From the NCBI GenBank assembly GCA_047638395.1, contig JBLIMV010000027.1, positions 9,083 through 73,082 on the forward strand: 64,000 nucleotides of DNA. Direction: 5' to 3'. Under the pieces are notes generated by a model, which saw nothing but the letters and a program-made list of their open reading frames with translations, was not told the DNA's origin and made no database searches. Positions 26,888-35,996 of the stretch are shown here, one piece after another; within the stretch, counting starts at the first letter, position 1, and each line of letters opens with the position of its first letter. This stretch comes from CAXBCP01 sp047638395. GTDB lineage: Bacteria; Pseudomonadota; Alphaproteobacteria; MPNO01; UBA830. The translations under genes were made by a program, and so were the position numbers.

Positions 26888-27931
26888 TTACTTGGAGTGT
26901 TTGGCGATCATGTCCCGGGCATCCGACAACAGGGCCGGGCCATCGACATTGATCTTCTTCATTTCAGCAAACCAGCGTGCGAACACAGGCTGTGCCGCCG
27001 CTTTCATCTTGGCAACCTCAGTCGCGGGAATGGTGTGGAACTGGTTCTTCTTCTTCGATTTAACGACCGCGAGACCGGGCGCTTCGATATCGTCCCAGTT
27101 CTGCCCCGCCATCTGCGCGATGTTGCCACCGGCGTTCTTGTCGATGACCGCCTGCAGGTTCTTCGGCAGCTTGTTGTAGCTGTTCTGGTTCATCAGGAAG
27201 GTGAAGACGTTCGTGCCAAGACGCGGCTGTTCACCGGCCAGAACCGAGAAATGACTGACCAGATCGGGTGTCTTGACCGCCGGTGCGATTTCATACGGCA
27301 GCGTCACGCCGTCGATCACGCCCTTGGACAGTGCCGACGGAATTTGCGGCAACGGCAACCCGATACCGGTCGCGCCCAGCGCATTCAAAAGCCACACACC
27401 GCCACGCGACGCCGCGCGCAGTTTCATGCCTTTAATATCGGACAGTTTGGTAATGGGTTTCTTGGTCTGAAACAGGAACCCGGCATGGGCATGGATCAGA
27501 AGCGGCTTATAGCCTTTCAGATCGGCTCCGAGATGCTTGGGTCCATAATCCTGCAGCGCGAGGGTCGTAGACAGCGCGTTCTTGTGCACGAAAGGCAGTT
27601 CGAACGGCTCAACCCGCGGCATCCGGCCTGGCGTAAAGCCCGGCAGGGTCCAGACGATATCAACAACGCCGTCACGCACCTGGTCCAGAAGCTGGGGCGC
27701 TCTGCCGCCGAGCTGCATCGCCCAGAATGGCTGAATTTTAAGCGCGCCGCCTGAATCCTTTTCGATCTTCTTTGCCCACGGAATCAGGAAGGTCTTTGCC
27801 GGATTAGCGACCGGCGGGATAAAGGTATGCATCCGCAGCGTCACAGCCTGCGAGGACGCAGGCACCGCGACCATGGCCGCCGCCGCAACTGCGGTGGCCG
27901 CCAGAACTGTCGAGGAAAGTTTCTTGGTCAT
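26888..27931 (-). CDS. dctP: TRAP transporter substrate-binding protein (DctP)
   Basis: A 347-residue periplasmic protein with a signal peptide (cleavage near SSQA-VTLRM). The central motif MKLRAASRGGVWLLNALGA includes the family arginine that binds the ligand carboxylate. The ATG at 27931 has GGGAGAAAACGAA upstream, making it the natural start. It is the first gene of the P-Q-M operon, which continues into the LOG gene. A carboxylic acid ligand is expected; its identity is not visible. Confidence 0.92.
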   Translation of the reverse strand: MTKKLSSTVLAATAVAAAAMVAVPASSQAVTLRMHTFIPPVANPAKTFLIPWAKKIEKDSGGALKIQPFWAMQLGGRAPQLLDQVRDGVVDIVWTLPGFTPGRMPRVEPFELPFVHKNALSTTLALQDYGPKHLGADLKGYKPLLIHAHAGFLFQTKKPITKLSDIKGMKLRAASRGGVWLLNALGATGIGLPLPQIPSALSKGVIDGVTLPYEIAPAVKTPDLVSHFSVLAGEQPRLGTNVFTFLMNQNSYNKLPKNLQAVIDKNAGGNIAQMAGQNWDDIEAPGLAVVKSKKKNQFHTIPATEVAKMKAAAQPVFARWFAEMKKINVDGPALLSDARDMIAKHSK

Positions 27932-28038
27932 TTCGTTTTCTCCCAAAAATATTCGTAAAATTTCATCACCGGTCACCGCCGGTGTTCATGTAACGACTGT
28001 ATCGACCGGAAGGCACCGGTTCAAACAAAGAAAGCGGG

Positions 28039-29004
28039 TCAATTCGTCCCACCGAACACGCTTTTAAGGTAGGCCGCCCCGTCTTTTGCTGCCGCCACGG
28101 CGAGATCGATCCCGCCAAGCATGAACATGAACCCGTGGATCGTGTTCGGAATGGAATGGAACTCTGCGGCGACACCCGCCTGATCAAGGGCATCGACAAA
28201 CAGCGCATTGTCGTCATGCCGTGGATCGAAGCCCGCCGTCATCAGGTAGGTTGGCGGCAAAACGCTGAAATCCGCCATTTTCAGTGGTGCTACCCAGGGG
28301 CTCGCCATATCTTCGGGGCCGTTCAGGTAGTGCCCCATCGACCACTTCATGAGACCGCTATCGAGGAAATACCCCTCCGACAGGTTTTTCATGGAGTCCG
28401 TGGGGGGGCCGCCGGCAGTGCCGGGATACCAGAGCATCAACTGGACGACACCCGGTCCGCCCCGCTCCGCCGCCATTGCACAGGCCGCGATAGCCATCGT
28501 GCCACCCGATGAATCACCGCCCACCGCGATACGGTCCGGATCTGCGCCGATGCTCGCGGCATTTTCGGATACCCAGCGCAGCGCGGCGTAAGAATCCTCA
28601 TGCGCTGCCGGAAATTTATATTCGGGCGCCAGACGATATTCAAAAGACAGGACAAGGCACTCCGCCCCGGCACAGATCAGGCGGCAGAAACTGTCATGGG
28701 TCTCGATACTGCCGAACACAAATCCGCCGGCATGAACGAAGACCATTATCGGTAACGGACCCATCTTTCCGGCCGGCCGATAGAGACGCGCCGGCAATGT
28801 GACGCCGGGCGCCCCGCCGGGAATGTCGAAATCTTCCGTCGCGCCGACCTCCGGCCTTGGGTCCAGATCCCATTTTGCTACGAAGCGCTCGATCGATGCG
28901 CGCGCCTCCGGCGGGGTCAGATCGGAAACACGGACGGCACCGGGACCCGTCAGGTCCTCAAGAACAACTGCCGTTTGCGGATCGAGGTCCGGTTGAGCAC
29001 CCAT
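28039..29004 (-). CDS. alpha/beta hydrolase, hormone-sensitive-lipase-like esterase
   Basis: A 321-residue hydrolase. The oxyanion-hole motif appears as VFVHAGGFVFGS (HAGG in place of HGGG), the nucleophile in GGDSSGGTMA (GDSxG), and the acid and histidine in the C-terminal part (FDPRHDDNALF and NTIHGF). All triad positions are present. GGGGAGA precedes the ATG. It lies upstream of the TRAP operon on the same strand and probably hydrolyses an ester or amide of the imported compound (inference). Confidence 0.88.
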   Translation of the reverse strand: MGAQPDLDPQTAVVLEDLTGPGAVRVSDLTPPEARASIERFVAKWDLDPRPEVGATEDFDIPGGAPGVTLPARLYRPAGKMGPLPIMVFVHAGGFVFGSIETHDSFCRLICAGAECLVLSFEYRLAPEYKFPAAHEDSYAALRWVSENAASIGADPDRIAVGGDSSGGTMAIAACAMAAERGGPGVVQLMLWYPGTAGGPPTDSMKNLSEGYFLDSGLMKWSMGHYLNGPEDMASPWVAPLKMADFSVLPPTYLMTAGFDPRHDDNALFVDALDQAGVAAEFHSIPNTIHGFMFMLGGIDLAVAAAKDGAAYLKSVFGGTN

Positions 29005-29136
29005 GATTCATCTCCCCATTTTGCGACGTTTTTTTGTCTTTCCTGAGCAAGCCTATCATAACAATAGGGCCGATTTCTCAACACGTTTGTCCTGCGCTAC
29101 AATGGACCGCATCGCAATCACATACAGAACACCCGA

Positions 29137-30126
29137 ATGACCGATAAACCGATCTGGCTGACAGAAGCCGATGTTGTGGCGCTGATCAGCCTCCCGGAGG
29201 CAATCGACGCGCTTGAGGCAACGCTGGCCCTCGAAGCAGACGATCTTGCCGCCAGCATGCCGAAAACGCATCTGATGGTCGCCGCGAATGACGCCATGCA
29301 CGCCATCGGCGCATCGGTCGCCGGCGAAGGCATCTGCGGATTCAAGACCTGGATCAACGTGCAGGGAAAATCCGAAACCACGATGACGCTGTTCTCGATG
29401 GAGGATGGCGCCTGCCTTGCCGTGATAGAAGCCACCGCACTTGGTCAGATGCGCACAGCGTCGGTCACCGGCGTCGGCACCAAACGCCTCGCCGCCGCCG
29501 GCGCGGACGATATGGGCATCGTCGGAACCGGCAAGCAGTCCCTGCCCCAGATTGCCGCCGTCCACGCCGTTCGCCCGCTGAAAGAAGTGCGTGTTTCGAG
29601 CCGCAATCCGGATACGCGCCGCGCATTTGCCGAGAATGTAACCGCCAGGCTCGGTATTCCGGCCAGGCCGGTCGATACGCTCGAAGAGGCGGTCACGGAT
29701 ACACCGATCGTCACCCTGATCACCAATTCGACCGAGGCGTTTCTGACGGGCGACATGCTGGCCAAAGGCAGCCACCTGAACGCGATGGGTGCCATCGTGC
29801 CATCACGGGTCGAATTCACCGATGACGTCTTCGCCCGCGCCGACCTGATCGCCGTCGACAGCCTGCGCAGCGTCCGCGACCTGTCGACAGAGTTCCGCGG
29901 CCATTACGGCGAGGACGATGCCGCCTGGCAGGACGTGCGAACCATCGCCTCGGTCATCGCCGCGGACGAGACCCGCCCCGACGGCGCCGACGTGACCCTG
30001 TTCAAAGCGATGGGCATGGGGCTTTCAGATCTGGCGCTCGCCATCGAGGTCCTCAAACGTGCCCGGGCACAGAACAAGGGTCACAAAGTACCGGACCGCG
30101 TGAAGCTGCCGGCCCGGCTGACCTAG
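29137..30126 (+). CDS. ornithine cyclodeaminase/mu-crystallin family protein
   Basis: A 329-residue NAD(P)-binding protein. The Rossmann motif is MGIVGTGKQSLPQIAAVHAVRPLKEVRVSSR (near 128-158), and the upstream TALGQMRTASVTGVGTKRLA is typical of the family. Members include ornithine cyclodeaminase, alanine dehydrogenase and ketimine reductases, so the exact reaction is open. It is followed 13 bp later by an FAD enzyme gene, so the two form an operon divergent from the hydrolase. Confidence 0.88.
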   Translation: MTDKPIWLTEADVVALISLPEAIDALEATLALEADDLAASMPKTHLMVAANDAMHAIGASVAGEGICGFKTWINVQGKSETTMTLFSMEDGACLAVIEATALGQMRTASVTGVGTKRLAAAGADDMGIVGTGKQSLPQIAAVHAVRPLKEVRVSSRNPDTRRAFAENVTARLGIPARPVDTLEEAVTDTPIVTLITNSTEAFLTGDMLAKGSHLNAMGAIVPSRVEFTDDVFARADLIAVDSLRSVRDLSTEFRGHYGEDDAAWQDVRTIASVIAADETRPDGADVTLFKAMGMGLSDLALAIEVLKRARAQNKGHKVPDRVKLPARLT

Positions 30127-30139
30127 AAAGAACCGCGCA

Positions 30140-31636
30140 ATGTCATCTCCCTCCTATGACATCATTGTGGTTGGCAGCGGCAGCGCCGGTCTTGCGGCAG
30201 CGATTGCCGCGGCGGAGAACGGCGCACGCACGTTGATGATCGAGAAGAACCCGGCGCTTGGCGGCACCACCGCCTGGTCTGTGGGGTCGATCACCACAAG
30301 CGCATCGCCCCATCAGCGGGCCATCGATATCTACGACACGCCGGACGATCACTACGCCGACATGGCGCTGTTTCATGGCGAGCGCTTAAAGGGCCGCGAT
30401 AACCTGAAACTGCGGCGCCTGCTGGTAGATCACACCCCGGCCACGTTTGACTGGCTGCTGAGCCTCGGCCTCGTATTTTATGGCCCGATGCCGGAGCCAC
30501 CGCATGCACAGCCACGCATGCACAACATCCTGCCCAATTCACGGATGCTTATTCATCATCTGACGAAACGTGCCCGCAAACTGGGCGTCGAGATCCGCAC
30601 GTCAGCGCCGATGGAAGAACTAATCGTTGAGAACAAGCGGGTGACCGGCGTCGTCGTGAAAGGCGAGCACGTGAGGGCGGAAAACGCCGTTATCCTGGCG
30701 GCAGGCGATTTTTCAGCGAATCCGGCGCTCAAACAGCGCTACATGCCCCCCGAAGTCGCCCGGATCGGGCCGTTCAACGATGACAGCACCGGCGATTGGC
30801 ACGACCCCGTGACCGAATTGGGCGGTCGGGTCCTGAATGGCGATGTCGCGCTGGGCCCGGAAATCCGCTTTCGCCCGCCTGCGAAATCGACCCTTGTCCG
30901 TAAATTGCCGCCATGGCTCTGGCTGGCGCGTGTCGTCCGCTGGTCGATAGATCATATGCCGCCGCGTCTGCTGCGGCCCTTCGTGATGGGATTTCTGACC
31001 ACGGCGCTCATGCCGTCGCTCGACCTGTATCGCCAGGGGGCATTGCTGATCAACCGCAACGGCGAACGGTTTTCGGACGAGACGGATGCGCCTTCCGATC
31101 ACATGCCGGCCCAGCCCGATGGCGAGGCATTCGTCGTGATGGACGGCGCGCTGGCATCGGCGTTCCGCGCGTGGCCGAATTTTATCTCCACGGCGCCCGG
31201 CATCGCCTATGCCTATCTCGACGATTACCGGCGCAACCGGCCCGACATATTTTTCCAGGCAGATACGCTGGCAGGCCTTGCGGCAAAAACCGGCATGGAT
31301 CTCGCCAAGCTGGAAAAATCAGTCGCCGATTACAACGCCAAAGATGCCGGGGGCGCGCGGCAATCATGCACGGCCCCGCCCTTCATCGCGCTCGGACCGG
31401 TCTGTTCGTTCATCATGACAACCGATGGCGGATTGGCCGTGAACGAGCATCTGCAGGTGCTCGATGAAAACGATTTCCCGATTGCCGGTCTCTACGCCGC
31501 GGGATCAACCGGACAGGGCGGCCTGCTGCTGGAAGGGCATGGCCATCATCTCGGGTGGGGTTTCACGTCCGGCCGGATCGCCGGACGTCATGCGGCTTCC
31601 GTCGGCGCAAACGACCTGGCGCCGTTCTCGGACTAG
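30140..31636 (+). CDS. FAD-dependent oxidoreductase, fumarate reductase/ketosteroid dehydrogenase-like
   Basis: A 498-residue flavoprotein with the N-terminal dinucleotide motif VVGSGSAGLAAAIAAAENGA (residues 10-29), a FAD_binding_2 middle region and the C-terminal FAD block LYAAGSTGQGGLLLEGHGHHLGWGFTSGRIAG. There is no haem or Tat region, so it should be cytoplasmic. Family members reduce or dehydrogenate C=C bonds in acids or steroids. It pairs with the ornithine cyclodeaminase-like gene. Confidence 0.9.
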   Translation: MSSPSYDIIVVGSGSAGLAAAIAAAENGARTLMIEKNPALGGTTAWSVGSITTSASPHQRAIDIYDTPDDHYADMALFHGERLKGRDNLKLRRLLVDHTPATFDWLLSLGLVFYGPMPEPPHAQPRMHNILPNSRMLIHHLTKRARKLGVEIRTSAPMEELIVENKRVTGVVVKGEHVRAENAVILAAGDFSANPALKQRYMPPEVARIGPFNDDSTGDWHDPVTELGGRVLNGDVALGPEIRFRPPAKSTLVRKLPPWLWLARVVRWSIDHMPPRLLRPFVMGFLTTALMPSLDLYRQGALLINRNGERFSDETDAPSDHMPAQPDGEAFVVMDGALASAFRAWPNFISTAPGIAYAYLDDYRRNRPDIFFQADTLAGLAAKTGMDLAKLEKSVADYNAKDAGGARQSCTAPPFIALGPVCSFIMTTDGGLAVNEHLQVLDENDFPIAGLYAAGSTGQGGLLLEGHGHHLGWGFTSGRIAGRHAASVGANDLAPFSD

Positions 31637-31643
31637 CCTTGCG

Positions 31644-32633
31644 CTAACCTTCTTCGGCCAACCGTGCGCGGCGGGCCAGCATCTTTTCCGCCAGCCGGGG
31701 CGCCGTTCCCGGGCGCGACCAGGGGCAGCGCCCGATACAGATTCCGCAGCCCAGCGCTTCGCCGAAATAAGGAATGCACTTGTCGAAATCGACATACCAT
31801 TTCTCGACGCCGCGCACGGTCTGTTTGGTCTCGGAAATGGCGCCCGGCGGGCAGGCCTTCGTGCATACCTGACAACTGGCACAGAAATCGTCCGCGCCAA
31901 AGACATCCGGCGCATCGGCCAGTAAAGGCATTTCGGTTGCGATGGCAGACAGGCGGAAAGATGAGCCGTATTGACGATTGATAAGCGAGCCGTGCTTGCC
32001 AAGCTCGCCGAATCCGGCGGCAATTGCCGGCGGAATCATCAGCAGAGCCGACGCGTAGGGGCCGGCATAGGCTTTCGCATAGTGCCCCTGCTCCATGATG
32101 TAATTGGTGAGATTACGCGAAACGCGAGCCGCGCGATTGTACTGTTCTCCGACCTCTACCGCGGATGTCGGCTCATCCAGGCTATCCGGCGCCGAATTGA
32201 GCCGTTCATGGTCCATCGCCACACCGATCATGACGATCCACGGCTGCTTTATCTCATACCCTTCGTACACATATTCCGGCTTCAACGGCACGATACCGAC
32301 CATGTCGGCTTCGTTTTCCAGCGCAAATTTCTTGATCTCCGCCGTCCACGCGGTGGCATCTTTTTCGATTTTCTGCGGCACTTGTTCGACGGCCTTGGGG
32401 CCGCGCGGCGCTTTTGGCGAATAGGTAGCGCGAACGCCGGCCGACAGACGATGATGGTCCAGAACCGCATCCTGCAATTCACCAAACGACTGTTTCGAAT
32501 GCGGGTGCCAGAAAAACGGCGACGCCAGACGGGGCTTGGTCTCCCCCCGTCCGTTTACGGCATTCCCCGATACATCCGGAAATGCTTCGAGAAATTTCGG
32601 AAGAGGCGCGTAATCGTCATGTGGCTTCGCCAT
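31644..32633 (-). CDS. reductive-dehalogenase-like/QueG-like two-[4Fe-4S] protein
   Basis: A 329-residue soluble protein with two [4Fe-4S] motifs: C251-x2-C254-x2-C257-x3-C261-P and C286..C296-x2-C299-x3-C303-P-W. The preceding region (IAAGFGELGKHGSLINRQYGSSFRLSAIATEMPL, given here from about 204 to 237 in short pieces) matches the cobalamin-binding part of RdhA and QueG proteins. Unlike respiratory RdhA there is no Tat signal and no anchor gene, and unlike known soluble proteobacterial types no fused reductase domain. Dehalogenase activity is possible but unproven. AGGAC precedes the ATG. Confidence 0.78.
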   Translation of the reverse strand: MAKPHDDYAPLPKFLEAFPDVSGNAVNGRGETKPRLASPFFWHPHSKQSFGELQDAVLDHHRLSAGVRATYSPKAPRGPKAVEQVPQKIEKDATAWTAEIKKFALENEADMVGIVPLKPEYVYEGYEIKQPWIVMIGVAMDHERLNSAPDSLDEPTSAVEVGEQYNRAARVSRNLTNYIMEQGHYAKAYAGPYASALLMIPPAIAAGFGELGKHGSLINRQYGSSFRLSAIATEMPLLADAPDVFGADDFCASCQVCTKACPPGAISETKQTVRGVEKWYVDFDKCIPYFGEALGCGICIGRCPWSRPGTAPRLAEKMLARRARLAEEG

Positions 32634-32649
32634 AGTGTCCTACGTTCCT

Positions 32650-33783
32650 TCAGGGGAGTTCGACTGTCCAGGCATCGTAGCTGTATACCCAGTCAGGGTC
32701 CGTTTTTTCGCGCATAAACTCGTTGCGGTGCGACGTCGCCTGTACCTTTGACGTTCGCGGCTTGCGCGCCGCTTCGAACCGCTTGAATGCCGCCGGAAAA
32801 TCATCGGTGCCGCCATCGGCGAGACAACGCGATAGCACCACGGAATCTTCCAGCGCATTCGCCGCCCCCTGCGCCATATAGGGCGTCATCGGATGGCAGG
32901 CATCGCCCATCAGCGTGACGTTTCCCTTGTTCCAGGTCGGCAGCGGGTCACGTTCGAAGATCGCCCATTTATGCACCGACGGGCAGGCATCCAGCACGGC
33001 GCGCACGTCGGGATGAAAATCGGCAAACGCTGCACGCAACTCGTTCACGTCGCCGGTCGCCGACCAGGATTCGATCTGAAAATCCGGCTCCGGCTGGCTG
33101 GTCGTGAAGTAAATCTCGTCACGCGCCGCCGTGACGTAATAGATGACGATATGACGGTCCGCCCCCCACCATTTGGCGCTGTCGTCCAACAGTTCATAAC
33201 CGTTCATCAGAGACGCTGGAAAGGCCGTCCGATACGCCAGACGGCCGGTAAACCGCGCATCTTCCGCGCCAAGGAGCGATTCCCGCACAATCGAATGAAC
33301 GCCATCGGACGCGATCAGCGCATCTGCCGTCACGGTCTTACCGTCCTCGAACGTCAGGCTCACGCTGTCGTCGGATTGCTCGATACCGGCGACCTTGTGG
33401 TCGTAGCAAATCGTGTCATCGGGCACGGCGCCATGCAGGGCTGCATGAAGATCGCCCCGGTGCATCAACAGATACGGCACACCGTAGCGGTCATACGCAT
33501 CGGGGCCGAGCGGATGATCGTTGGTCAGATTGCCGGTATCGTGATCGCGATTGCGCCAATGCGGTGGCTCGAACGCGGTGGCGCGTATCTGGTCGCCAAT
33601 ACCGATGCCATATAGCACCCGCATCGCATTCGGGCTCATCTGGATACCGGCGCCAATGCGCGCAAAGGCCGGCGCCTGTTCGTAGATCGTGGTCTCGACC
33701 CCTGCTTTACGCAGACAGGCCGAGGCCGCGAGGCCGCCGATACCGGCGCCGAGAATGGCAATACTGGGTGTTTTATTGGGCAC
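32650..33783 (-). CDS. FAD-dependent aromatic monooxygenase (salicylate/3-hydroxybenzoate hydroxylase-like)
   Basis: A 377-residue group A flavoprotein hydroxylase. The Rossmann motif ILGAGIGGLAASACLRKAG opens the protein, the DG motif is in ADALIASDGVHSIVRES, and the GD motif with ribityl contacts is GDACHPMTPYMAQGAANALED. It would hydroxylate a phenolic or N-heteroaromatic acid with NAD(P)H and O2. It begins with GTG at 33783. It ends 16 bp before the dehalogenase-like gene, suggesting the two act together. Confidence 0.9.
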   Translation of the reverse strand: MPNKTPSIAILGAGIGGLAASACLRKAGVETTIYEQAPAFARIGAGIQMSPNAMRVLYGIGIGDQIRATAFEPPHWRNRDHDTGNLTNDHPLGPDAYDRYGVPYLLMHRGDLHAALHGAVPDDTICYDHKVAGIEQSDDSVSLTFEDGKTVTADALIASDGVHSIVRESLLGAEDARFTGRLAYRTAFPASLMNGYELLDDSAKWWGADRHIVIYYVTAARDEIYFTTSQPEPDFQIESWSATGDVNELRAAFADFHPDVRAVLDACPSVHKWAIFERDPLPTWNKGNVTLMGDACHPMTPYMAQGAANALEDSVVLSRCLADGGTDDFPAAFKRFEAARKPRTSKVQATSHRNEFMREKTDPDWVYSYDAWTVELP

Positions 33784-33819
33784 GGAACTCTTTCGTTGGC
33801 TTGCTCATTAAATAACTCA

Positions 33820-34173
33820 TCAACTTACCGGGGCGGCGCAGCGTTTCCACATCTGCGCACCGGCTTTTTGAGGATCAGGTGATCGCCCGTTCGGCCAGAC
33901 GCGCAGGTCGTCATCGCCCAGCAGTTCCATGTCGACGCTTGCCCCCGCCCCCGGCTCTCCCGCCGGTACGGTATAGGTAAAATCGTGACGCCCGTAGATA
34001 CCGTCGATGCTGTTGCCGCCCGGTGTCACGATTTTCGCGCCGCTGATTTCCAGCCGCTTCACCCCATTGCACCAGTTGCCGTCGATCGCGTCGGCCAGAA
34101 CCGGAGAGGCGCTAAACAGGACCGCTACGGCGACCGCAACAGCGAAGAACGAGGGTTGCTTCAGGAACGTCAT
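33820..34173 (-). CDS. small secreted protein of unknown function
   Basis: A 117-residue protein with a signal peptide (hydrophobic 9-24, cleavage near VLA-DAIDG). The mature part is about 90 residues with an IDGNWCNGVKRLEISG start and WKRC end; two cysteines could form one disulfide. The pattern resembles small periplasmic beta-barrel proteins but I do not recognise the family. GGAG precedes the ATG. Confidence 0.65.
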   Translation of the reverse strand: MTFLKQPSFFAVAVAVAVLFSASPVLADAIDGNWCNGVKRLEISGAKIVTPGGNSIDGIYGRHDFTYTVPAGEPGAGASVDMELLGDDDLRVWPNGRSPDPQKAGAQMWKRCAAPVS

Positions 34174-34222
34174 GCGCTCCAGCTTAACTGGAAATGCGCA
34201 GAAGAAAAACGCCCCTGACGGC

Positions 34223-35188
34223 TCAGGAAATGCCGACGCGCTTGCGGTACCGCGACATCATGGCAAACAGCTCTATCCGGTCGAAAACCGGCGCCACGCC
34301 GCTGTATTCCTTATAGAGCGCGTTGACGTTCATCACGATCCGTTCGGCATCGAGCCAGCCCTGAAAGGCGTCGAGCGATATTTCGGCCGCGGCATCTTCG
34401 ACGGTGAGTCCGGCGTCGTATCGGGCGCGGACTTCCTTGTCGATATAGATAAAATAATCCTTCAGATCGCGAACCTCGGCCTTGCCCGCAACCGGGCCAT
34501 GACCGGGCACCACGGTTTCCACATCCCAGCTCAGAATCAGATCGAGCGCGTTGATCCAGTTCTGGACCGGTCCGTCCCAGATCACCGGGTGGCCCTTGTT
34601 GAACACGATATCGCCGGTAAAGACCGCTTTGTCGTCCGGCACATGCACCAGCACGTCGCCACCGGTATGCGCCGGGCCGACATTGACCAGTTTCACATCC
34701 TTGTCGCCGACCTTCAGGTCCATTTCGCGCTCAAAGGTTTTTGTCGGCATGCGGCCTTCGATACCTTCGAAATCGAACTTGGGCGGGCCCATCAATTCGC
34801 GCAGCAGCAAACCGCCTTCGCCAAGGTTCCCGGCTTCGCGCATCAACTTGGCAAGGTCGGCCGGCTTGCGCTGGTGCATTTCATGCGAGCACGCTGCAGA
34901 CGCTATGATCTCGCCGGTGTTCACCAGCTCGTTGCCATAGGTGTGATCGCCGTTCGAATGGGTGTTCACCAGATTGTCGAACCGCTCAAGCCCGCCAAGG
35001 CCGTCCTTTATCGACTTCAGCATGTCGCCGGTGGAATTCAGATCGAACAGCGTATCGACCAGCAGGGCCTCATCGCCATCGACGACAAGACCCGCATTGC
35101 TCCATCCCCAGGACCCGTCGGGCACCAGATAGCCATAAAGCCCGTTGCCAAGGTCGTGGAGACCTTTTTCATATTGCCACTTTGCCAT
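34223..35188 (-). CDS. MBL-fold metallo-hydrolase with HSNGDH motif
   Basis: A 321-residue metallo-beta-lactamase-fold hydrolase. The metal motif reads THSNGDHTYGN, so the usual second histidine of HxHxDH is asparagine; later ligands are present as VGPAHTGGD, FTGDIVF and VPGHGPV. The variant suggests altered metal binding, as in some SoxH-like or quinoprotein-associated members. A strong GGAGG site precedes the ATG. It follows the glutathione transferase gene and likely belongs to the FAH-TRAP-GST operon. Confidence 0.88.
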   Translation of the reverse strand: MAKWQYEKGLHDLGNGLYGYLVPDGSWGWSNAGLVVDGDEALLVDTLFDLNSTGDMLKSIKDGLGGLERFDNLVNTHSNGDHTYGNELVNTGEIIASAACSHEMHQRKPADLAKLMREAGNLGEGGLLLRELMGPPKFDFEGIEGRMPTKTFEREMDLKVGDKDVKLVNVGPAHTGGDVLVHVPDDKAVFTGDIVFNKGHPVIWDGPVQNWINALDLILSWDVETVVPGHGPVAGKAEVRDLKDYFIYIDKEVRARYDAGLTVEDAAAEISLDAFQGWLDAERIVMNVNALYKEYSGVAPVFDRIELFAMMSRYRKRVGIS

Positions 35189-35197
35189 GGGTTCCTC

Positions 35198-35956
35198 CTA
35201 GGCTTCCTGCACGTCGCGCATTTCGGGTTGATCGTCGCGTTCGCTGATGCGCGATCCGGGATAGTACGCGGCTGCGTAATTCGGCCGCCCCTTGATACGC
35301 TGCCACCAGTGGCAGACGCGCGGGAGATCGGCCCACACGTGGGCCATGTCGAGATCTTCCATGCGATCGAAGGTCGGCGTCACCGCGACATCGGCAAGCG
35401 TGTACATGTCTCCGACCAGCCACGGCCCGTCTGCCAATGCCGCCTCGAGACGCTCCGCTGTCTTGCGCAATCGGTCGAGGGAATCCTGATAGACGCCTTC
35501 GTCAAAGCCGTCTCTGCCCATTTCCTTATAGAACTTGGTGCGCAGCGGGCGCTTTTCGGCGGCGGCGGCGAAATCGCCATCGCTCATGCCGGAAAAATGC
35601 TGAACGAAGACCTTCTGGAAAGACGGATAGCGGATCGCAACCGTCGGCACTTCTTCGATAAAGCGCAGCCAGGCGCGCATTTTGGCGCGGGTCAGAGGGT
35701 CGGACGGGGTCAGGGATGCACCGTCAAAGACCTCGTCCAGGTATTCGATAATCACCGATGAATCGACCACGACCCCGCCGTCATGTACCAGCGTCGGCGC
35801 GACGCCGTTCGGATTCATGGCGAGGTATTCCGGCGTCAGGTGATCGCCTTTGCGGAAATTGATCTGGCGATCTTCGAAGGTCAGGCCTTTTTCAGCCATC
35901 GTGAGGCGGACCTTCTGACTGCAGGTCGAATAATCGGATTGGTAAAGTTCCAGCAT
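35198..35956 (-). CDS. glutathione S-transferase family protein
   Basis: A 252-residue protein with an N-terminal thioredoxin-like domain (SDYSTCSQKVRLTMAEKGL, active-site serine/cysteine region; SSVIIEYLDEVF binds gamma-glutamyl) and a C-terminal helical domain (WLVGDMYTLADVAVTPTFDRME). The SxC..K active-site pattern resembles zeta-class maleylpyruvate or maleylacetoacetate isomerases. Because the operon starts with a fumarylacetoacetase-family gene, a cis-trans isomerase role in ring-cleavage product degradation is plausible. I start it at the ATG at 35956. Confidence 0.88.
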   Translation of the reverse strand: MLELYQSDYSTCSQKVRLTMAEKGLTFEDRQINFRKGDHLTPEYLAMNPNGVAPTLVHDGGVVVDSSVIIEYLDEVFDGASLTPSDPLTRAKMRAWLRFIEEVPTVAIRYPSFQKVFVQHFSGMSDGDFAAAAEKRPLRTKFYKEMGRDGFDEGVYQDSLDRLRKTAERLEAALADGPWLVGDMYTLADVAVTPTFDRMEDLDMAHVWADLPRVCHWWQRIKGRPNYAAAYYPGSRISERDDQPEMRDVQEA

Positions 35957-35996
35957 ATGAGTTCCGTTGTCTGTCTCGTCACAAAAGGCCGGCTCG

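Noticed and set aside
34007..35761. A 584-codon open frame on the plus strand.
   Set aside because: It runs antisense to the MBL and GST genes, which have clear motifs and ribosome sites; it is a GC-driven shadow frame with no recognisable domains.
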